A DNA stretch of 54,561 bases, from assembly GCA_030524635.1 (NCBI GenBank), contig JAUNGG010000024.1, forward strand, positions 1 through 54,561. Direction: 5' to 3'. Origin of the DNA: Lachnospiraceae bacterium. Lineage in GTDB: Bacteria; Bacillota; Clostridia; Lachnospirales; Lachnospiraceae. A program made the translations under genes and the position numbers. Numbering within the stretch: the first letter of the stretch is position 1; each line of letters opens with the position of its first letter. The notes below the pieces were generated by a model, which saw only the letters and a program-made list of their open reading frames with translations, did no database searches and was not told the origin of the DNA. Of the stretch, positions 7,920 through 16,911 are shown piece after piece.

Positions 7920-9317
7920 TTACATTTCTTTCATCTGAGGAAGCTTCACAATAAACTCACTGCCTTCCTCCACCTTAGATTTCACCTGGATGGTTCCGTG
8001 ATAAAAGCTTACAATATGCTTTACAATGGACAGCCCCAGCCCGGTGCCGCCCTGCTTTTTGCTGCGCCCCTTATCCACCCGGTAGAACCGCTCAAAGATC
8101 CGGTCCAGGGAATCCTCCGGGATCCCCACTCCATTATCCCGCACCCGAAGGATCAGCTGGTCATCCAGCTCCTGCACCGTCACCCACACCTGTCCGCCGG
8201 GTCGGTTGTACTTAACGGCATTGGAGATCAGATTCATCAAAAGCTCCTGGATCTGCTGGGGATTGGCATAAATGCTGATGGGCGGGCAGTTGGTATGAAG
8301 AAAGATGCCCAACTCAGCTGCCATAGGTTCCACGGAATCCATAACATCCTCCAGAAGAAGGGCCAGCCGGATCTGGGAGAAGGAAACCTCCGCCTCCTTG
8401 GACTCCAGCCGCGAGATCATCAGGATATCATTGATCAGGTGGGTCATATGGACGGCTTCCTTCTTAATGCGGTGAATAAAATCCTTCTTCATCTCAGAAT
8501 CGGTGACGATGTCGTGCTCCAAAAGCTCTGCATATCCCTGGATCGAGGTGATGGGTGTCTTCAGCTCATGAGAAGCATTGCTGAAAAATTCCTGCCGGAT
8601 CTTCCGCTCCTTCTCGATCCGGTTTAAATACTCCTTGATATGCTCCGACATAGTCACCGTAGTGGTGCCGATCACATTGATCTCCGGATAGGGACAGGGC
8701 TCAAAATGCAGATCAATACAGTCTCCCCGCACCTTCATCATCTCATTGGACAGGTCCTGGATCGGCTTTGTCACAGAGGACACCAGCCGGTCGGTGACTC
8801 CTAAGGATACCAGCACGGCAACTGCAAAGCTGAGCCAGGCCGCCGGGAGAAGCATAGGCAGATACTCCCGCATTCCGGAAAAGGGAACTGCAAGACGGAG
8901 AATCAGTCCCGTCCGGTCTGACCGGTAGGCTACATACAGCATAGTTTCATTCAGCGTATTGGAAAAACGGGTGGAATAGCCGCTCCCCTCCCGGATCGCA
9001 GCCGCAACCTCCTCCCGTTCCAGGTGATTATCCATAACGGATGCATCGATTCCGGTATCGGCTACCACCGTCCCATCCTGGTAGATCAGGGTGAGACGGC
9101 TTTGATTCCGCCCGGTGATCTCCGACATCTGCTGGATCTGCCGGGGCAGGTCCCCATGATAATCTAAAATACTGTCTATGGTTTCCAGGGTATACAGCAT
9201 GTCCTTCCTGGCATTCTTCAGCATCATGCTGCTGCTGGCCACATAAAAGATCACACTGTTTAAAAACAGGGCGGCCAGAAGCACCTGGACAAATTTGATC
9301 AGGATTGCTTTCCTCAA
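7920..9317 (-). CDS. phoR: Sensor histidine kinase, PhoR-like
   Basis: Membrane sensor of the phosphate two-component pair, 465 residues. Two membrane segments (about 8-30 and 154-174) flank an extracytoplasmic domain, followed by a HAMP-like linker, a HisKA segment with phospho-acceptor His250 in SNASHELKTP, and an HATPase_c domain with N box (LISNAVKYN), G1 (DNGVGIP) and GTGLGLSI. The start is a TTG codon with GGGAGGAG 8 bases upstream; the nearby ATG is out of frame. It follows the regulator gene by 44 bases in the order transporter, regulator, kinase. The phosphate role is inferred from that context and from the Pho-box-like array upstream of the operon. Confidence 0.88.
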   Translation of the reverse strand: MRKAILIKFVQVLLAALFLNSVIFYVASSSMMLKNARKDMLYTLETIDSILDYHGDLPRQIQQMSEITGRNQSRLTLIYQDGTVVADTGIDASVMDNHLEREEVAAAIREGSGYSTRFSNTLNETMLYVAYRSDRTGLILRLAVPFSGMREYLPMLLPAAWLSFAVAVLVSLGVTDRLVSSVTKPIQDLSNEMMKVRGDCIDLHFEPCPYPEINVIGTTTVTMSEHIKEYLNRIEKERKIRQEFFSNASHELKTPITSIQGYAELLEHDIVTDSEMKKDFIHRIKKEAVHMTHLINDILMISRLESKEAEVSFSQIRLALLLEDVMDSVEPMAAELGIFLHTNCPPISIYANPQQIQELLMNLISNAVKYNRPGGQVWVTVQELDDQLILRVRDNGVGIPEDSLDRIFERFYRVDKGRSKKQGGTGLGLSIVKHIVSFYHGTIQVKSKVEEGSEFIVKLPQMKEM

Positions 9318-9361
9318 ACCCTCATCTCCTCCCTATTTTTCTGACTGGCGGCTTTCCTTCC

Positions 9362-10042
9362 TCACCGGACGAACCGGTATCCTACGCCGCGGATGGTTTT
9401 GATGCAGGAACCGCCCTCCTCGCCAAGCTTCTGCCGCAGGGTCCGGATGTGCATGTCCAGGGTTCGGGTCTCTCCGTCATATCCATAGCCCCAGATCTGG
9501 TTCAGCAGCTCATCTCTGGTCACAACTCTGGATTTCCGCTCCATCAGGTACACTAACAGTTCGTATTCCTTTAAGGTCAGCTCCACCTTCTGGCCCGCCA
9601 CCATCACCTCTCTGGTCTTCTTATCTACCTGGATCTCATAGCAGGACAGCACATCCTTCTCCTCCGCCTGACGGCTTGCACGCCGCAGCAGACTGCGGAT
9701 CCGGGCAGACAGCTCCAGCACGCCGAAGGGCTTTACCATATAGTCATCCGCTCCGCAGTCCAGCCCCACCACCTTGTCCAGCTCCTTCTCCTTTGCTGTC
9801 AGCACAATGATGGGGAGATGGCGCATCTGCTCGGTCTGCCGGATCTTTTTAATGGCGGTGATCCCGTCCATTCCCGGCAGCATCCAGTCAAAGATGGCAA
9901 GATCCGGCACCGCCTCCTGCATTCTGGCCAATGCCTCCTCTGCCGTTTCAAAGGCCTCCGCCTCATAGCCAAAGCCCTCCAGGGCGATCTTCAGCAGATT
10001 CCGGATGTTATCATCATCCTCAATTACATAGATTCGTTCCAT
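9362..10042 (-). CDS. phoB: Response regulator, OmpR/PhoB family
   Basis: DNA-binding regulator of 226 residues. The receiver has acidic pocket residues Asp9-Asp11, phospho-acceptor Asp52 in IFDWMLPG, the conserved LTAKE Thr and the VKPFG Lys. A winged-helix domain ends in the typical GETRTLDMHIRTLRQKLG and RGVGYRF. ATG at 10042 is used because GGAGG lies 5-6 bases before it; an upstream ATG at 10117 would run into the transporter gene. It is coupled with the kinase downstream and the Na/Pi transporter upstream. It is the likely binder of the repeats at 11791-11852. Confidence 0.92.
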   Translation of the reverse strand: MERIYVIEDDDNIRNLLKIALEGFGYEAEAFETAEEALARMQEAVPDLAIFDWMLPGMDGITAIKKIRQTEQMRHLPIIVLTAKEKELDKVVGLDCGADDYMVKPFGVLELSARIRSLLRRASRQAEEKDVLSCYEIQVDKKTREVMVAGQKVELTLKEYELLVYLMERKSRVVTRDELLNQIWGYGYDGETRTLDMHIRTLRQKLGEEGGSCIKTIRGVGYRFVR

Positions 10043-10088
10043 AAGTTCCTCCACATAACGGTTCCATGCTTTCCCTGTTATTTCTTCT

Positions 10089-11747
10089 TTATAATTCATC
10101 CCGCACATACCCGGCAATATTCAGGGCATGGTCTGATACCCGCTCCAGATTGCTGAGTACATCCAGGAAAATAACACCGGTTTCCGTCCTGCACTGATTG
10201 TTCGACAATCGCTCGATATGCCGTTCCCGCAGATCCTCCTCCAGGTTATCGACCACTTCTTCACTCTGGACCACCTGGCGCACTTCAAACATATCATGAA
10301 GCTCCCTGGATTTTACTGCGTGCTCCACCGATGCCACGGCAGCCTGAAGCATTTCCTCCAGCTCCTTCTGTGCCTCTTCGGAAAAGAAGATCTGATTCTT
10401 GATCTTATCGGCAGCCAGCTCTGCCAGATTCTGGCAATGGTCGCCGATCCGCTCAATATCACCGATGGTATAAAATAAGTTCTTTACCAGAAGATGCTGC
10501 TGATCATTTAAGGACAGGTTATTGATCTTAACCAGATAATCCGTCAGCATGTTCTGCATATGATTGATGGTCTCCTCATTTTTCATGACCTCATCTGTTT
10601 CAAACTGATTATTCTGGAGAAGCGCCTCTCCGGCAATCTTTAAATTCATCAGTGCAGTCTGCCCCATGCGGACAACCTCATTTTCCGCATGCTCGATGGC
10701 AAAGGAAGGAGTTTCCAGGATACGGCTGTCCAGATGACGCTGCATTTCCCCCTCTACATCAGAGGCACCGGCGCTTTCCTGCTTTTCCTTTACCAAAACG
10801 TAAGAAAGCTTTACCAGCAGGGCAGAAAACGGGAACAGGATAATCGTATTGGTAATATTAAATATGGTGTGGAACACGGAGATCTCCACGCTGTTGATGT
10901 GGGATGCTGCCAGCTCCGGGCGGGCAATAAACAGGATAAACATCAGAATGCCGAAGATCACAGCTCCGACGCAGTTAAACAGCAGATGGATCACAGCGGC
11001 ACGCTTTGCCGTTTTATGTGCCCCAACACTGGACAGCAGCGCAGTCACACAGGTTCCGATATTCTGTCCCAGGGTGATAAAGACAGCAGACTGCCAGTTT
11101 ACAACACCGTTTAATGCCAGGGTCTGCAGGATCCCCACCGAAGCGGATGAACTCTGAATGATTGCCGTCACCGCAGCGCCGGTTAAGATACCCAGGATCG
11201 GATTCCGCCCCAGTACGGCAAATGCCTGAGCAAAGATCGGCGCATCCCGGTAGGGCTTGATGGAGGACGACATAAAATCCAGACCAATAAATAAAAGTCC
11301 GAATCCAATCAGGATCTCTCCTGCCTGCTTCTTTTTGGAAGATTTGGCAAACATGGTGACGCCGGCTCCGATCCCCACCAGAAGGGGGGCAAAAAATTCC
11401 GGCTTCATCATCTCGCCCCACTCACTCATGGACACGATCCAGCTGGTAACCGTGGTACCGATATTGGCACCCATAATAATTCCCACTGCCTGAGTCAGGT
11501 TGATGATCCCTGCATTTACAAAGCCCACTACCATAACGGTGGTAGCGGATGAACTTTGAATGATCGCAGTAATGGCGGCGCCTACTAAAACGCCCAGAAG
11601 CTTGTTTGATGTAAGCACCCCCAAAAGCTGCTGCAGACGGCTTCCGGCCGATTTCTGCAGGCCATCTGCCATGGCGTTCATACCATACAGGAACATTCCC
11701 AAGCCACCGATAAACTGAAACAAAACTCCTACTGCCTCAATTGACAT
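10089..11747 (-). CDS. Na+/phosphate cotransporter with PhoU-like tail
   Basis: Sodium-driven phosphate carrier, 552 residues. The N-terminal two thirds hold two inverted Na_Pi_cotrans repeats, each with the family QSSSA(T/S) signature (TAIIQSSSATTVMV and TAIIQSSSASVGIL). The C-terminal third (from about residue 345) is a helical PhoU-like domain. It is the first gene of an operon with the PhoBR-like pair 46 bases downstream. GGAGGAG precedes the start, and the phased Pho-box-like array lies 44 bases further up. Placing PhoU-like and PhoBR functions together suggests a stand-alone phosphate-sensing unit without the Pst ABC system. Confidence 0.93.
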   Translation of the reverse strand: MSIEAVGVLFQFIGGLGMFLYGMNAMADGLQKSAGSRLQQLLGVLTSNKLLGVLVGAAITAIIQSSSATTVMVVGFVNAGIINLTQAVGIIMGANIGTTVTSWIVSMSEWGEMMKPEFFAPLLVGIGAGVTMFAKSSKKKQAGEILIGFGLLFIGLDFMSSSIKPYRDAPIFAQAFAVLGRNPILGILTGAAVTAIIQSSSASVGILQTLALNGVVNWQSAVFITLGQNIGTCVTALLSSVGAHKTAKRAAVIHLLFNCVGAVIFGILMFILFIARPELAASHINSVEISVFHTIFNITNTIILFPFSALLVKLSYVLVKEKQESAGASDVEGEMQRHLDSRILETPSFAIEHAENEVVRMGQTALMNLKIAGEALLQNNQFETDEVMKNEETINHMQNMLTDYLVKINNLSLNDQQHLLVKNLFYTIGDIERIGDHCQNLAELAADKIKNQIFFSEEAQKELEEMLQAAVASVEHAVKSRELHDMFEVRQVVQSEEVVDNLEEDLRERHIERLSNNQCRTETGVIFLDVLSNLERVSDHALNIAGYVRDEL

Positions 11748-11790
11748 ACTCTCCTCCTACGCATACCATAGATTCAAACTATTCTTTTCT

Positions 11791-11852
11791 ATGTAAACAG
11801 CATAGCAAAAGCATGTAAATTCCACAGCAAGGCAATGTAAAGTTTATGTAAA
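11791..11852 (-). promoter_or_regulatory. Six-unit Pho-box-like array, 11-bp phased
   Basis: On the minus strand, TTTACAT occurs at 11852, 11841, 11819 and 11797, exactly 0, 11, 33 and 55 bases apart. The two intervening registers hold TTGCTGT and TTGCTAT, degenerate forms of the same unit. This matches the known architecture of PhoP/PhoB operators in Bacillus (TT(A/C/T)ACA repeats with 4-6-base linkers). The last unit, TTTACA, may double as the -35 of the transporter promoter, with a weak AATCTA 17 bases later. Confidence 0.85.
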
Positions 11853-11903
11853 ATTTAATTTCTGGCAGCTTTTATTCCATCAGTATTCCCGGATTTCCAG
11901 GAT

Positions 11904-12902
11904 TTATCGCAGAATCTCTTTATAGACCCGCAGAACATTTCCATGGAATACCTGGTCGATCTCACCGGCGGTAAAGCCTTCCTTCTCCATGGCCTGTGCC
12001 AGAAGCTGCATCTGGGAGGCGTCTTTCACCTCAACCTGGCTTTTAATTCCGTCAAAATCCGTTCCCAGGCCGATCACGCCGATTCCGCCTACCTGCTTCA
12101 TATGCTTCATGTGGCGGATCATATCGCTGATATAAGAAACCGTTGCCTCTGGCTTTTCATCTCGTAAAAACGCAGCACAGAAGTTGATTCCTGCCACACC
12201 GCCCCGCTCTCCCAGAGCCCGTATCATCTCATCGGTCAGATTTCTGGGGTGGGATGCCAGGGCGCGGCAGTTGGAATGGCTGGCTACAAACGGCTTTGTT
12301 GTGTGCCGGAACACATCCCAGATCCCGCCGTCATTTAAATGAGAAATGTCAATGATCATTCCCAGCCGCTCCATCTCTGCCAGAAATGCGATTCCCGTTT
12401 CCGTAAGCCCATGCTCCGTATCCGGCACACTGATCATTTTCCCAGGCTCAGCTTCCAGCCGCCCATTGGGCCAGCCCAGCTCATTCTTAAAATTCCAGGT
12501 TAATGTCATCATGCGGACGCCCAGCTGGTAAAGGATCCGAAGATAGGCCAGCTCTCCCTGGCAGACACCGCCTTCCTCCACCGTGAGAAGGGCCGACATT
12601 TTTCCTGCGTTCCAGTTTTTTTCAATCTCTTCATAGCTTGTTACGATCCCGATCTTGTCCTCGTGAGCCTTCATCTCGGTAAAAAAAGTGTCTGCAAGCT
12701 TGATACAGTGTTCAAACGGTCGGTCTTTCGCCTGTTCCAGATAGGTAAACAGCGCAAAATTCTGCAGACCATACCCGCCCTGCTCCATCTTGTTTAGATT
12801 GATGCTGAGATCGCAGTCCAGAATGGATGCCCTGCCTCCGTTTTTATGATTGTCGTAAAGCTCTGCGATGGTGTCGCAGTGCATGTCGATAACGTTTACC
12901 AT
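11904..12902 (-). CDS. Membrane dipeptidase, peptidase M19 family
   Basis: Zinc-dependent dipeptidase-like hydrolase of 332 residues, cytoplasmic by the absence of a signal peptide. Metal ligands are seen in MHCDT (N-terminal HxD), TVEEGG (bridging Glu), IDISHLN and ASHSNCRAL, and GTDFDG near the C-terminus. Members of the family cleave dipeptides including those with D-residues, so peptide salvage is a likely role. It is encoded alone with its own promoter; the Pho-regulated operon begins just beyond it. Confidence 0.9.
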   Translation of the reverse strand: MVNVIDMHCDTIAELYDNHKNGGRASILDCDLSINLNKMEQGGYGLQNFALFTYLEQAKDRPFEHCIKLADTFFTEMKAHEDKIGIVTSYEEIEKNWNAGKMSALLTVEEGGVCQGELAYLRILYQLGVRMMTLTWNFKNELGWPNGRLEAEPGKMISVPDTEHGLTETGIAFLAEMERLGMIIDISHLNDGGIWDVFRHTTKPFVASHSNCRALASHPRNLTDEMIRALGERGGVAGINFCAAFLRDEKPEATVSYISDMIRHMKHMKQVGGIGVIGLGTDFDGIKSQVEVKDASQMQLLAQAMEKEGFTAGEIDQVFHGNVLRVYKEILR

Positions 12903-12962
12903 GGTATTTACTCCTTGCCTTTCGTCTTGTTATTGTATGCAGGTTGAATTTTCCTGATTGCT

Positions 12963-12968
12963 ATTATA
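12963..12968 (-). promoter_or_regulatory. Extended -10 promoter of dipeptidase gene
   Basis: The minus strand reads TGCTATAATAG, an extended -10 (TGnTATAAT) about 60 bases before the dipeptidase start. Its -35 region lies inside the hairpin of the preceding operon's terminator, and no good -35 hexamer is present. Confidence 0.65.
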
Positions 12969-12972
12969 GCAT

Positions 12973-13019
12973 AAAAAAACCATGTACAAAGAATGAATTT
13001 CATAATCGTACATGGTTTT
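12973..13019 (-). terminator. Terminator of SLH/efflux operon
   Basis: AAACCATGTAC pairs with GTACATGGTTT, followed on the minus strand by a run of seven T. It lies 32 bases after the permease stop. The stem works in either orientation. Confidence 0.85.
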
Positions 13020-13050
13020 ATCAACAATAGGATTTTATGGGAAACCTGTA

Positions 13051-14229
13051 TTAATCACTTCTAAGGGCATCAATGGGATTCAGCTTTGCCGCCCGGCTGG
13101 CAGGCATGTAGCCGAAGATCAGGCCGATACCTACCGATACGCTGAAGGAAATCAAAACCGCAGCCGGGGTTGGGGATGCATTGATCCCGATCAGGCCGCC
13201 GGCCAATTGGGTGACCGCAGCTCCCAGGATGATTCCGATGACTCCTCCGATGGAGCTGGTGACCGCAGCCTCAATCACAAACTGCTGCATGATGGTTCCC
13301 CGTTTTGCTCCCAGGGATTTCCGGATTCCAATCTCCCTGGTTCGCTCCGTTACCGATACCAGCATTATATTCATAACACCTACACCTGCCACCAGCAGGG
13401 AGATCCCGGCAATGCCGCCCAGCATGGCAGACATCATGGCAATCTGCTCATTTAAGGAATCCAGCATCTCGCTGTTGGCTGTAACACGGTAGAGATCATC
13501 GTCCTTGTAGATCTCATAGAGGAATTCCTCCAGCAAAGTCTTGCAGGTGTCGGTGTTGTCTACATCGGCTGTGGCAAAAATGTAGCTGTTGATATCTGCA
13601 CTTCTGGCCATCTTAACTGCTACGCTGTAGGGGATCCAGAGGAAATCGTCTGTTCCTCCTTCTTCTAAGTCATCATCATCCTGGCGCTCTACCACGCCAA
13701 CGATCTTAAAGGCGTAGCCATTGACCTTGATGGTTTCCTCCAAAGCCTTCTCCGCACTTCCGAATAATTCCTGGGCCACATAATATCCCACAACACAGAT
13801 CTTATTCCTGGAGATGATGTCGGCGTACTGGATATTCCGGCCGCTTTCCAGCTCATACCCCTTCAGATCCAGATATTCCTCGCTGTAGCCGCCTACCGAG
13901 GTGGAGGTGAGGGAATCGCTTCCGTTCTTTAAGGTGGCGCCCAGACTTACATTCGGCGTCATCTGTGCAAACAGATCGCTGTGCTCCTCATAAAATCCAT
14001 ACATATCGTCTACGCTTACTGCCCTGGAGGAAAGATTGGTCAGACGGACACTCATCTGATTGACGCCCATACTGGCAAAGTTTTCCACCACAGAGGACAT
14101 ATAGCCGTTCACCAGGCTGACCAGGATGATGACTGACGCAACGCCGATGATAATTCCCAGCATGGTCAGGAAGGAGCGCATCTTATTGCTCCATATACTT
14201 TTTATGGCTAATTTAAAGGATTGCAGCAT
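13051..14229 (-). CDS. MacB/FtsX-type ABC permease
   Basis: Membrane subunit of a mechanotransmission-type ABC system, 392 residues. The first membrane helix (SNKMRSFLTMLGIIIGVASVI, the family hallmark) is followed by a MacB_PCD extracytoplasmic domain (about 45-240), then three helices of the FtsX domain with GVMNIMLVSVTERTREIG. The start overlaps the end of the ATPase gene by 17 bases, indicating coupling. With the adaptor and SLH protein upstream it forms a MacAB-like export or envelope-stress system in a Gram-positive background. Substrate unknown. Confidence 0.92.
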   Translation of the reverse strand: MLQSFKLAIKSIWSNKMRSFLTMLGIIIGVASVIILVSLVNGYMSSVVENFASMGVNQMSVRLTNLSSRAVSVDDMYGFYEEHSDLFAQMTPNVSLGATLKNGSDSLTSTSVGGYSEEYLDLKGYELESGRNIQYADIISRNKICVVGYYVAQELFGSAEKALEETIKVNGYAFKIVGVVERQDDDDLEEGGTDDFLWIPYSVAVKMARSADINSYIFATADVDNTDTCKTLLEEFLYEIYKDDDLYRVTANSEMLDSLNEQIAMMSAMLGGIAGISLLVAGVGVMNIMLVSVTERTREIGIRKSLGAKRGTIMQQFVIEAAVTSSIGGVIGIILGAAVTQLAGGLIGINASPTPAAVLISFSVSVGIGLIFGYMPASRAAKLNPIDALRSD

Positions 14230-14959
14230 AGTCGTTCACATCTCCGTCAAAATTGATCTTTCCGTCATGAACCCGCACCACCCGCTTCGCCTCCAATGCA
14301 ATGGAGCTGTCATGGGTGATCATCACGATGGTATTTCCCTCTTCATTTAACTGCTTTAAAAAGTTCAGCACCTCCCGGCTGGTCTTGGAATCCAGGGCTC
14401 CGGTGGGCTCGTCTGCCAGGATCAGGGAGGGGCTTCCAGCCAGCGCCCTGGCAATGGAAACTCGCTGCTGCTGGCCGCCGGAAAGCTGTGAGGGCATATT
14501 TTTCCATTTTTCCTTTAATCCGACCCGCTCCAGGGACGCCAGCGCCCGCTCCTTTCTCTCTGCGGCAGGCACTCCGGCGTACAGGAGGGGAAGCTCCACA
14601 TTTTCCAGAAGATTCAGTTTCGGAAGCAGATTGTACTGCTGGAAAATAAATCCGATCATCTTATTTCGGATCTCTGCCAGCTCATCATCTGCCATGTCGC
14701 TTACATCCTCCCCTCCCAGGTAATACTCTCCGGAGGTGGGGACATCCAGCGCTCCGATAATATTCATCAAAGTGGACTTTCCGCTTCCTGACTTTCCCAC
14801 GATCGCCACGAATTCTCCTCGGTAGATGGTCAGGCTCACGCCGTCGTTGGCGTGCACCGCCTCATCTCCCATCTGGTAGATCTTGTAGATATCTCTTAAT
14901 TCGATTAAGGGCTCTCTGCCGTCTGTATTGGGTGCTGTTATGGAATTTGATTCTGCCAT
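14213..14959 (-). CDS. MacB/LolD-type ABC ATPase
   Basis: ATP-binding subunit of 248 residues. Walker A GKSGSGKSTLMN, Q-loop FQQYNLLPKLN, signature LSGGQQQRVSIARAL, Walker B LILADEPTGALD and the H-loop in MITHD are all intact, and the Q-loop and following residues are typical of the LolD/MacB branch. It is third in the SLH-adaptor-ATPase-permease operon. The gap before it (14960-15062) is 103 bases and contains GC-rich self-complementary sequence but no clear terminator. Confidence 0.93.
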   Translation of the reverse strand: MAESNSITAPNTDGREPLIELRDIYKIYQMGDEAVHANDGVSLTIYRGEFVAIVGKSGSGKSTLMNIIGALDVPTSGEYYLGGEDVSDMADDELAEIRNKMIGFIFQQYNLLPKLNLLENVELPLLYAGVPAAERKERALASLERVGLKEKWKNMPSQLSGGQQQRVSIARALAGSPSLILADEPTGALDSKTSREVLNFLKQLNEEGNTIVMITHDSSIALEAKRVVRVHDGKINFDGDVNDYAAIL

Positions 14960-15062
14960 AGGGCGTAAAACCTCTCTCTTTTCCGCCGGAACGATCCGGC
15001 TTATTTCTGCGAAAGCTCTGCCGCCGGGCAGGCGGCCAAAAGGCGGTTTGAATCTGGAAATC

Positions 15063-16829
15063 TTATGGCCGTCCGCCTCCTCCTGGATTGCCGCCGCCCC
15101 GGTTGCCTCCGCCAGGATTACCGCCGCCTGGCCCGCCGCCCATGCCGCCCATACCGCCGGCGCCAGGCATCATCATGTTATAATTGGAGCTTTGGGAGGA
15201 TTCGCTGACATATACCTCCTGTCCTTCCTCCAGGCCACTTACGATCTCCACGTAATCATCGCTGATCAGTCCCGTTTCAACCTCCACAGCCCGGAAGCCG
15301 GCCGGAACCGGCCCCTCAGCCTCTGTCACCGTTTCATCCTTCACATAGACCCTGTTTCCTCTCATCAGAGAATCTACCGGAATGGATAAGGTATCCTTGG
15401 ATTCATCCAGAATGATCACACCGTCCACATTCATACCTGGAAGAAGGCTTCCCACCTCATCCATGGTAACCGTGACCGGATAATTGGTAACGCCGTTGGA
15501 TGCCGTACTCTGCAAACTTACATTGGTCACCGTGCCACTGAAGGTCTGGCCCTCGAAGGCATCGGCTGTCACCTCTACCTTCTGTCCCACCTTAACATTC
15601 TGGATATCCAGCTCATCGATGGACATCTCAAAGGTCAGGGTTGACAGGTCATAGATCACAGCCATGGTAGTGCTTCCGTTGCTGCTCTTGCTGATATTAT
15701 CCCCCAGCTTGCTGGATTTGGTGATCACCTGGCCGGAGATGGGGGCTGTGATGGTGTAATTCTCATAGGAATCCTGGGTGGACTCCACCTTATTCTGTGC
15801 ATTTTCTACCGTCTCTTCTGCCTTATCCACAGCATCTTTATAGGATTTCATAATCTTTTCCGCTGATTTTGCAGTCATCCGGAAAATAGGCGTTCCTTTC
15901 GTAATGTAGGCGCCCTCGCTTACCAGCAGTGCCTCCACCTCTACGCTGGAATCAATACTGGCACTCATCACCGTATCGATCTTTGCCTCAAAATATCCTT
16001 CCTCTGCACAGAGGCAGTCTCCAACTGCTGCTGTCGCCGCAGTCGCTGTGGTCAGTCCCCCTGGATTGGCTGCCTCAATGGTCACGTACCGCACCAGGGT
16101 TCCGCCGTCCAACACCTCATCCCTTGCACTGACGGAAGTGACGATGCCGGTAAGCTGCTCGCCGGTGTCAGACAGGGTCAGGAGAGCGGCGGCGCCGGGA
16201 GCGATGATCGCCGCTTCCCCGGACAGGAAGGGCAGACGGATTTCCATGGTAAGATCATCATAAACATCACAGATCTGGGCATTGGATCCTACCTTGTCGC
16301 CTACATCAATGTAAAGCTTCTTGATATAACCGGATTTGGTTGCCTTGTAGGTATTGCCGCTTAATTCTGCCTGGATCTCATTATAATCTTCCACTGCATC
16401 TGCATAGCTGCTCTGGGCTCTGGTGAGGGAATTGTTCACAGACTGGATCTCCGACTCCATGGAAGAGGCATCGATCTGATACAGCACCTGTCCCTTTTCT
16501 ACCTGGTCACCCTCCTCGAAATCGGCAGCTACCACTTCCCCCTCTACCAGGGATGTGATCTCATAGGTATCCTTCGGGGATAAGGTTCCGGAGGAAGACA
16601 GCTCCGAGATGATATCCCGTTTTTCTGCCACTGCAGTCTTATTCTCCTGGGCCTTAGCAGATGCCTGCTTTGCCTCCTGGGTCTTCCTGTATGCAAAAAC
16701 TCCGCCGCCGCAGACCAGCACAAGGGCCAGTACGGAGGCTATGATCTTCTTACGTCTGCGTTTCTTCCTTTTATCACTTTTTGACGGCGCCTTCTTCTGG
16801 GCCGGATTCTGATTTACCTGCTCTTCCAT
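15063..16829 (-). CDS. MacA/HlyD-like adaptor (membrane fusion protein)
   Basis: Extracytoplasmic adaptor of 588 residues. It has a Lys/Arg-rich cytoplasmic tail and one membrane anchor at about 29-47, a first barrel-sandwich half near 75-125, a short helical hairpin, a second lipoyl-like segment (YTITAPISGQVITKSSKLGD), and beta-barrel and membrane-proximal domains. The C-terminus is almost pure Gly/Pro/Asn/Met (last ~45 residues). It is longer than typical adaptors of about 400 residues and appears to contain an extra barrel-sandwich region at about 160-310. It sits between the SLH gene and the ATPase gene. Confidence 0.88.
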   Translation of the reverse strand: MEEQVNQNPAQKKAPSKSDKRKKRRRKKIIASVLALVLVCGGGVFAYRKTQEAKQASAKAQENKTAVAEKRDIISELSSSGTLSPKDTYEITSLVEGEVVAADFEEGDQVEKGQVLYQIDASSMESEIQSVNNSLTRAQSSYADAVEDYNEIQAELSGNTYKATKSGYIKKLYIDVGDKVGSNAQICDVYDDLTMEIRLPFLSGEAAIIAPGAAALLTLSDTGEQLTGIVTSVSARDEVLDGGTLVRYVTIEAANPGGLTTATAATAAVGDCLCAEEGYFEAKIDTVMSASIDSSVEVEALLVSEGAYITKGTPIFRMTAKSAEKIMKSYKDAVDKAEETVENAQNKVESTQDSYENYTITAPISGQVITKSSKLGDNISKSSNGSTTMAVIYDLSTLTFEMSIDELDIQNVKVGQKVEVTADAFEGQTFSGTVTNVSLQSTASNGVTNYPVTVTMDEVGSLLPGMNVDGVIILDESKDTLSIPVDSLMRGNRVYVKDETVTEAEGPVPAGFRAVEVETGLISDDYVEIVSGLEEGQEVYVSESSQSSNYNMMMPGAGGMGGMGGGPGGGNPGGGNRGGGNPGGGGRP

Positions 16830-16911
16830 GATAATCCTCGCTGTTATTCATTGTTGATTTGTAATGCTTCTGCACGCCGCAGCTGCGTTGATCCGTTCGG
16901 TCTGACTGCGG

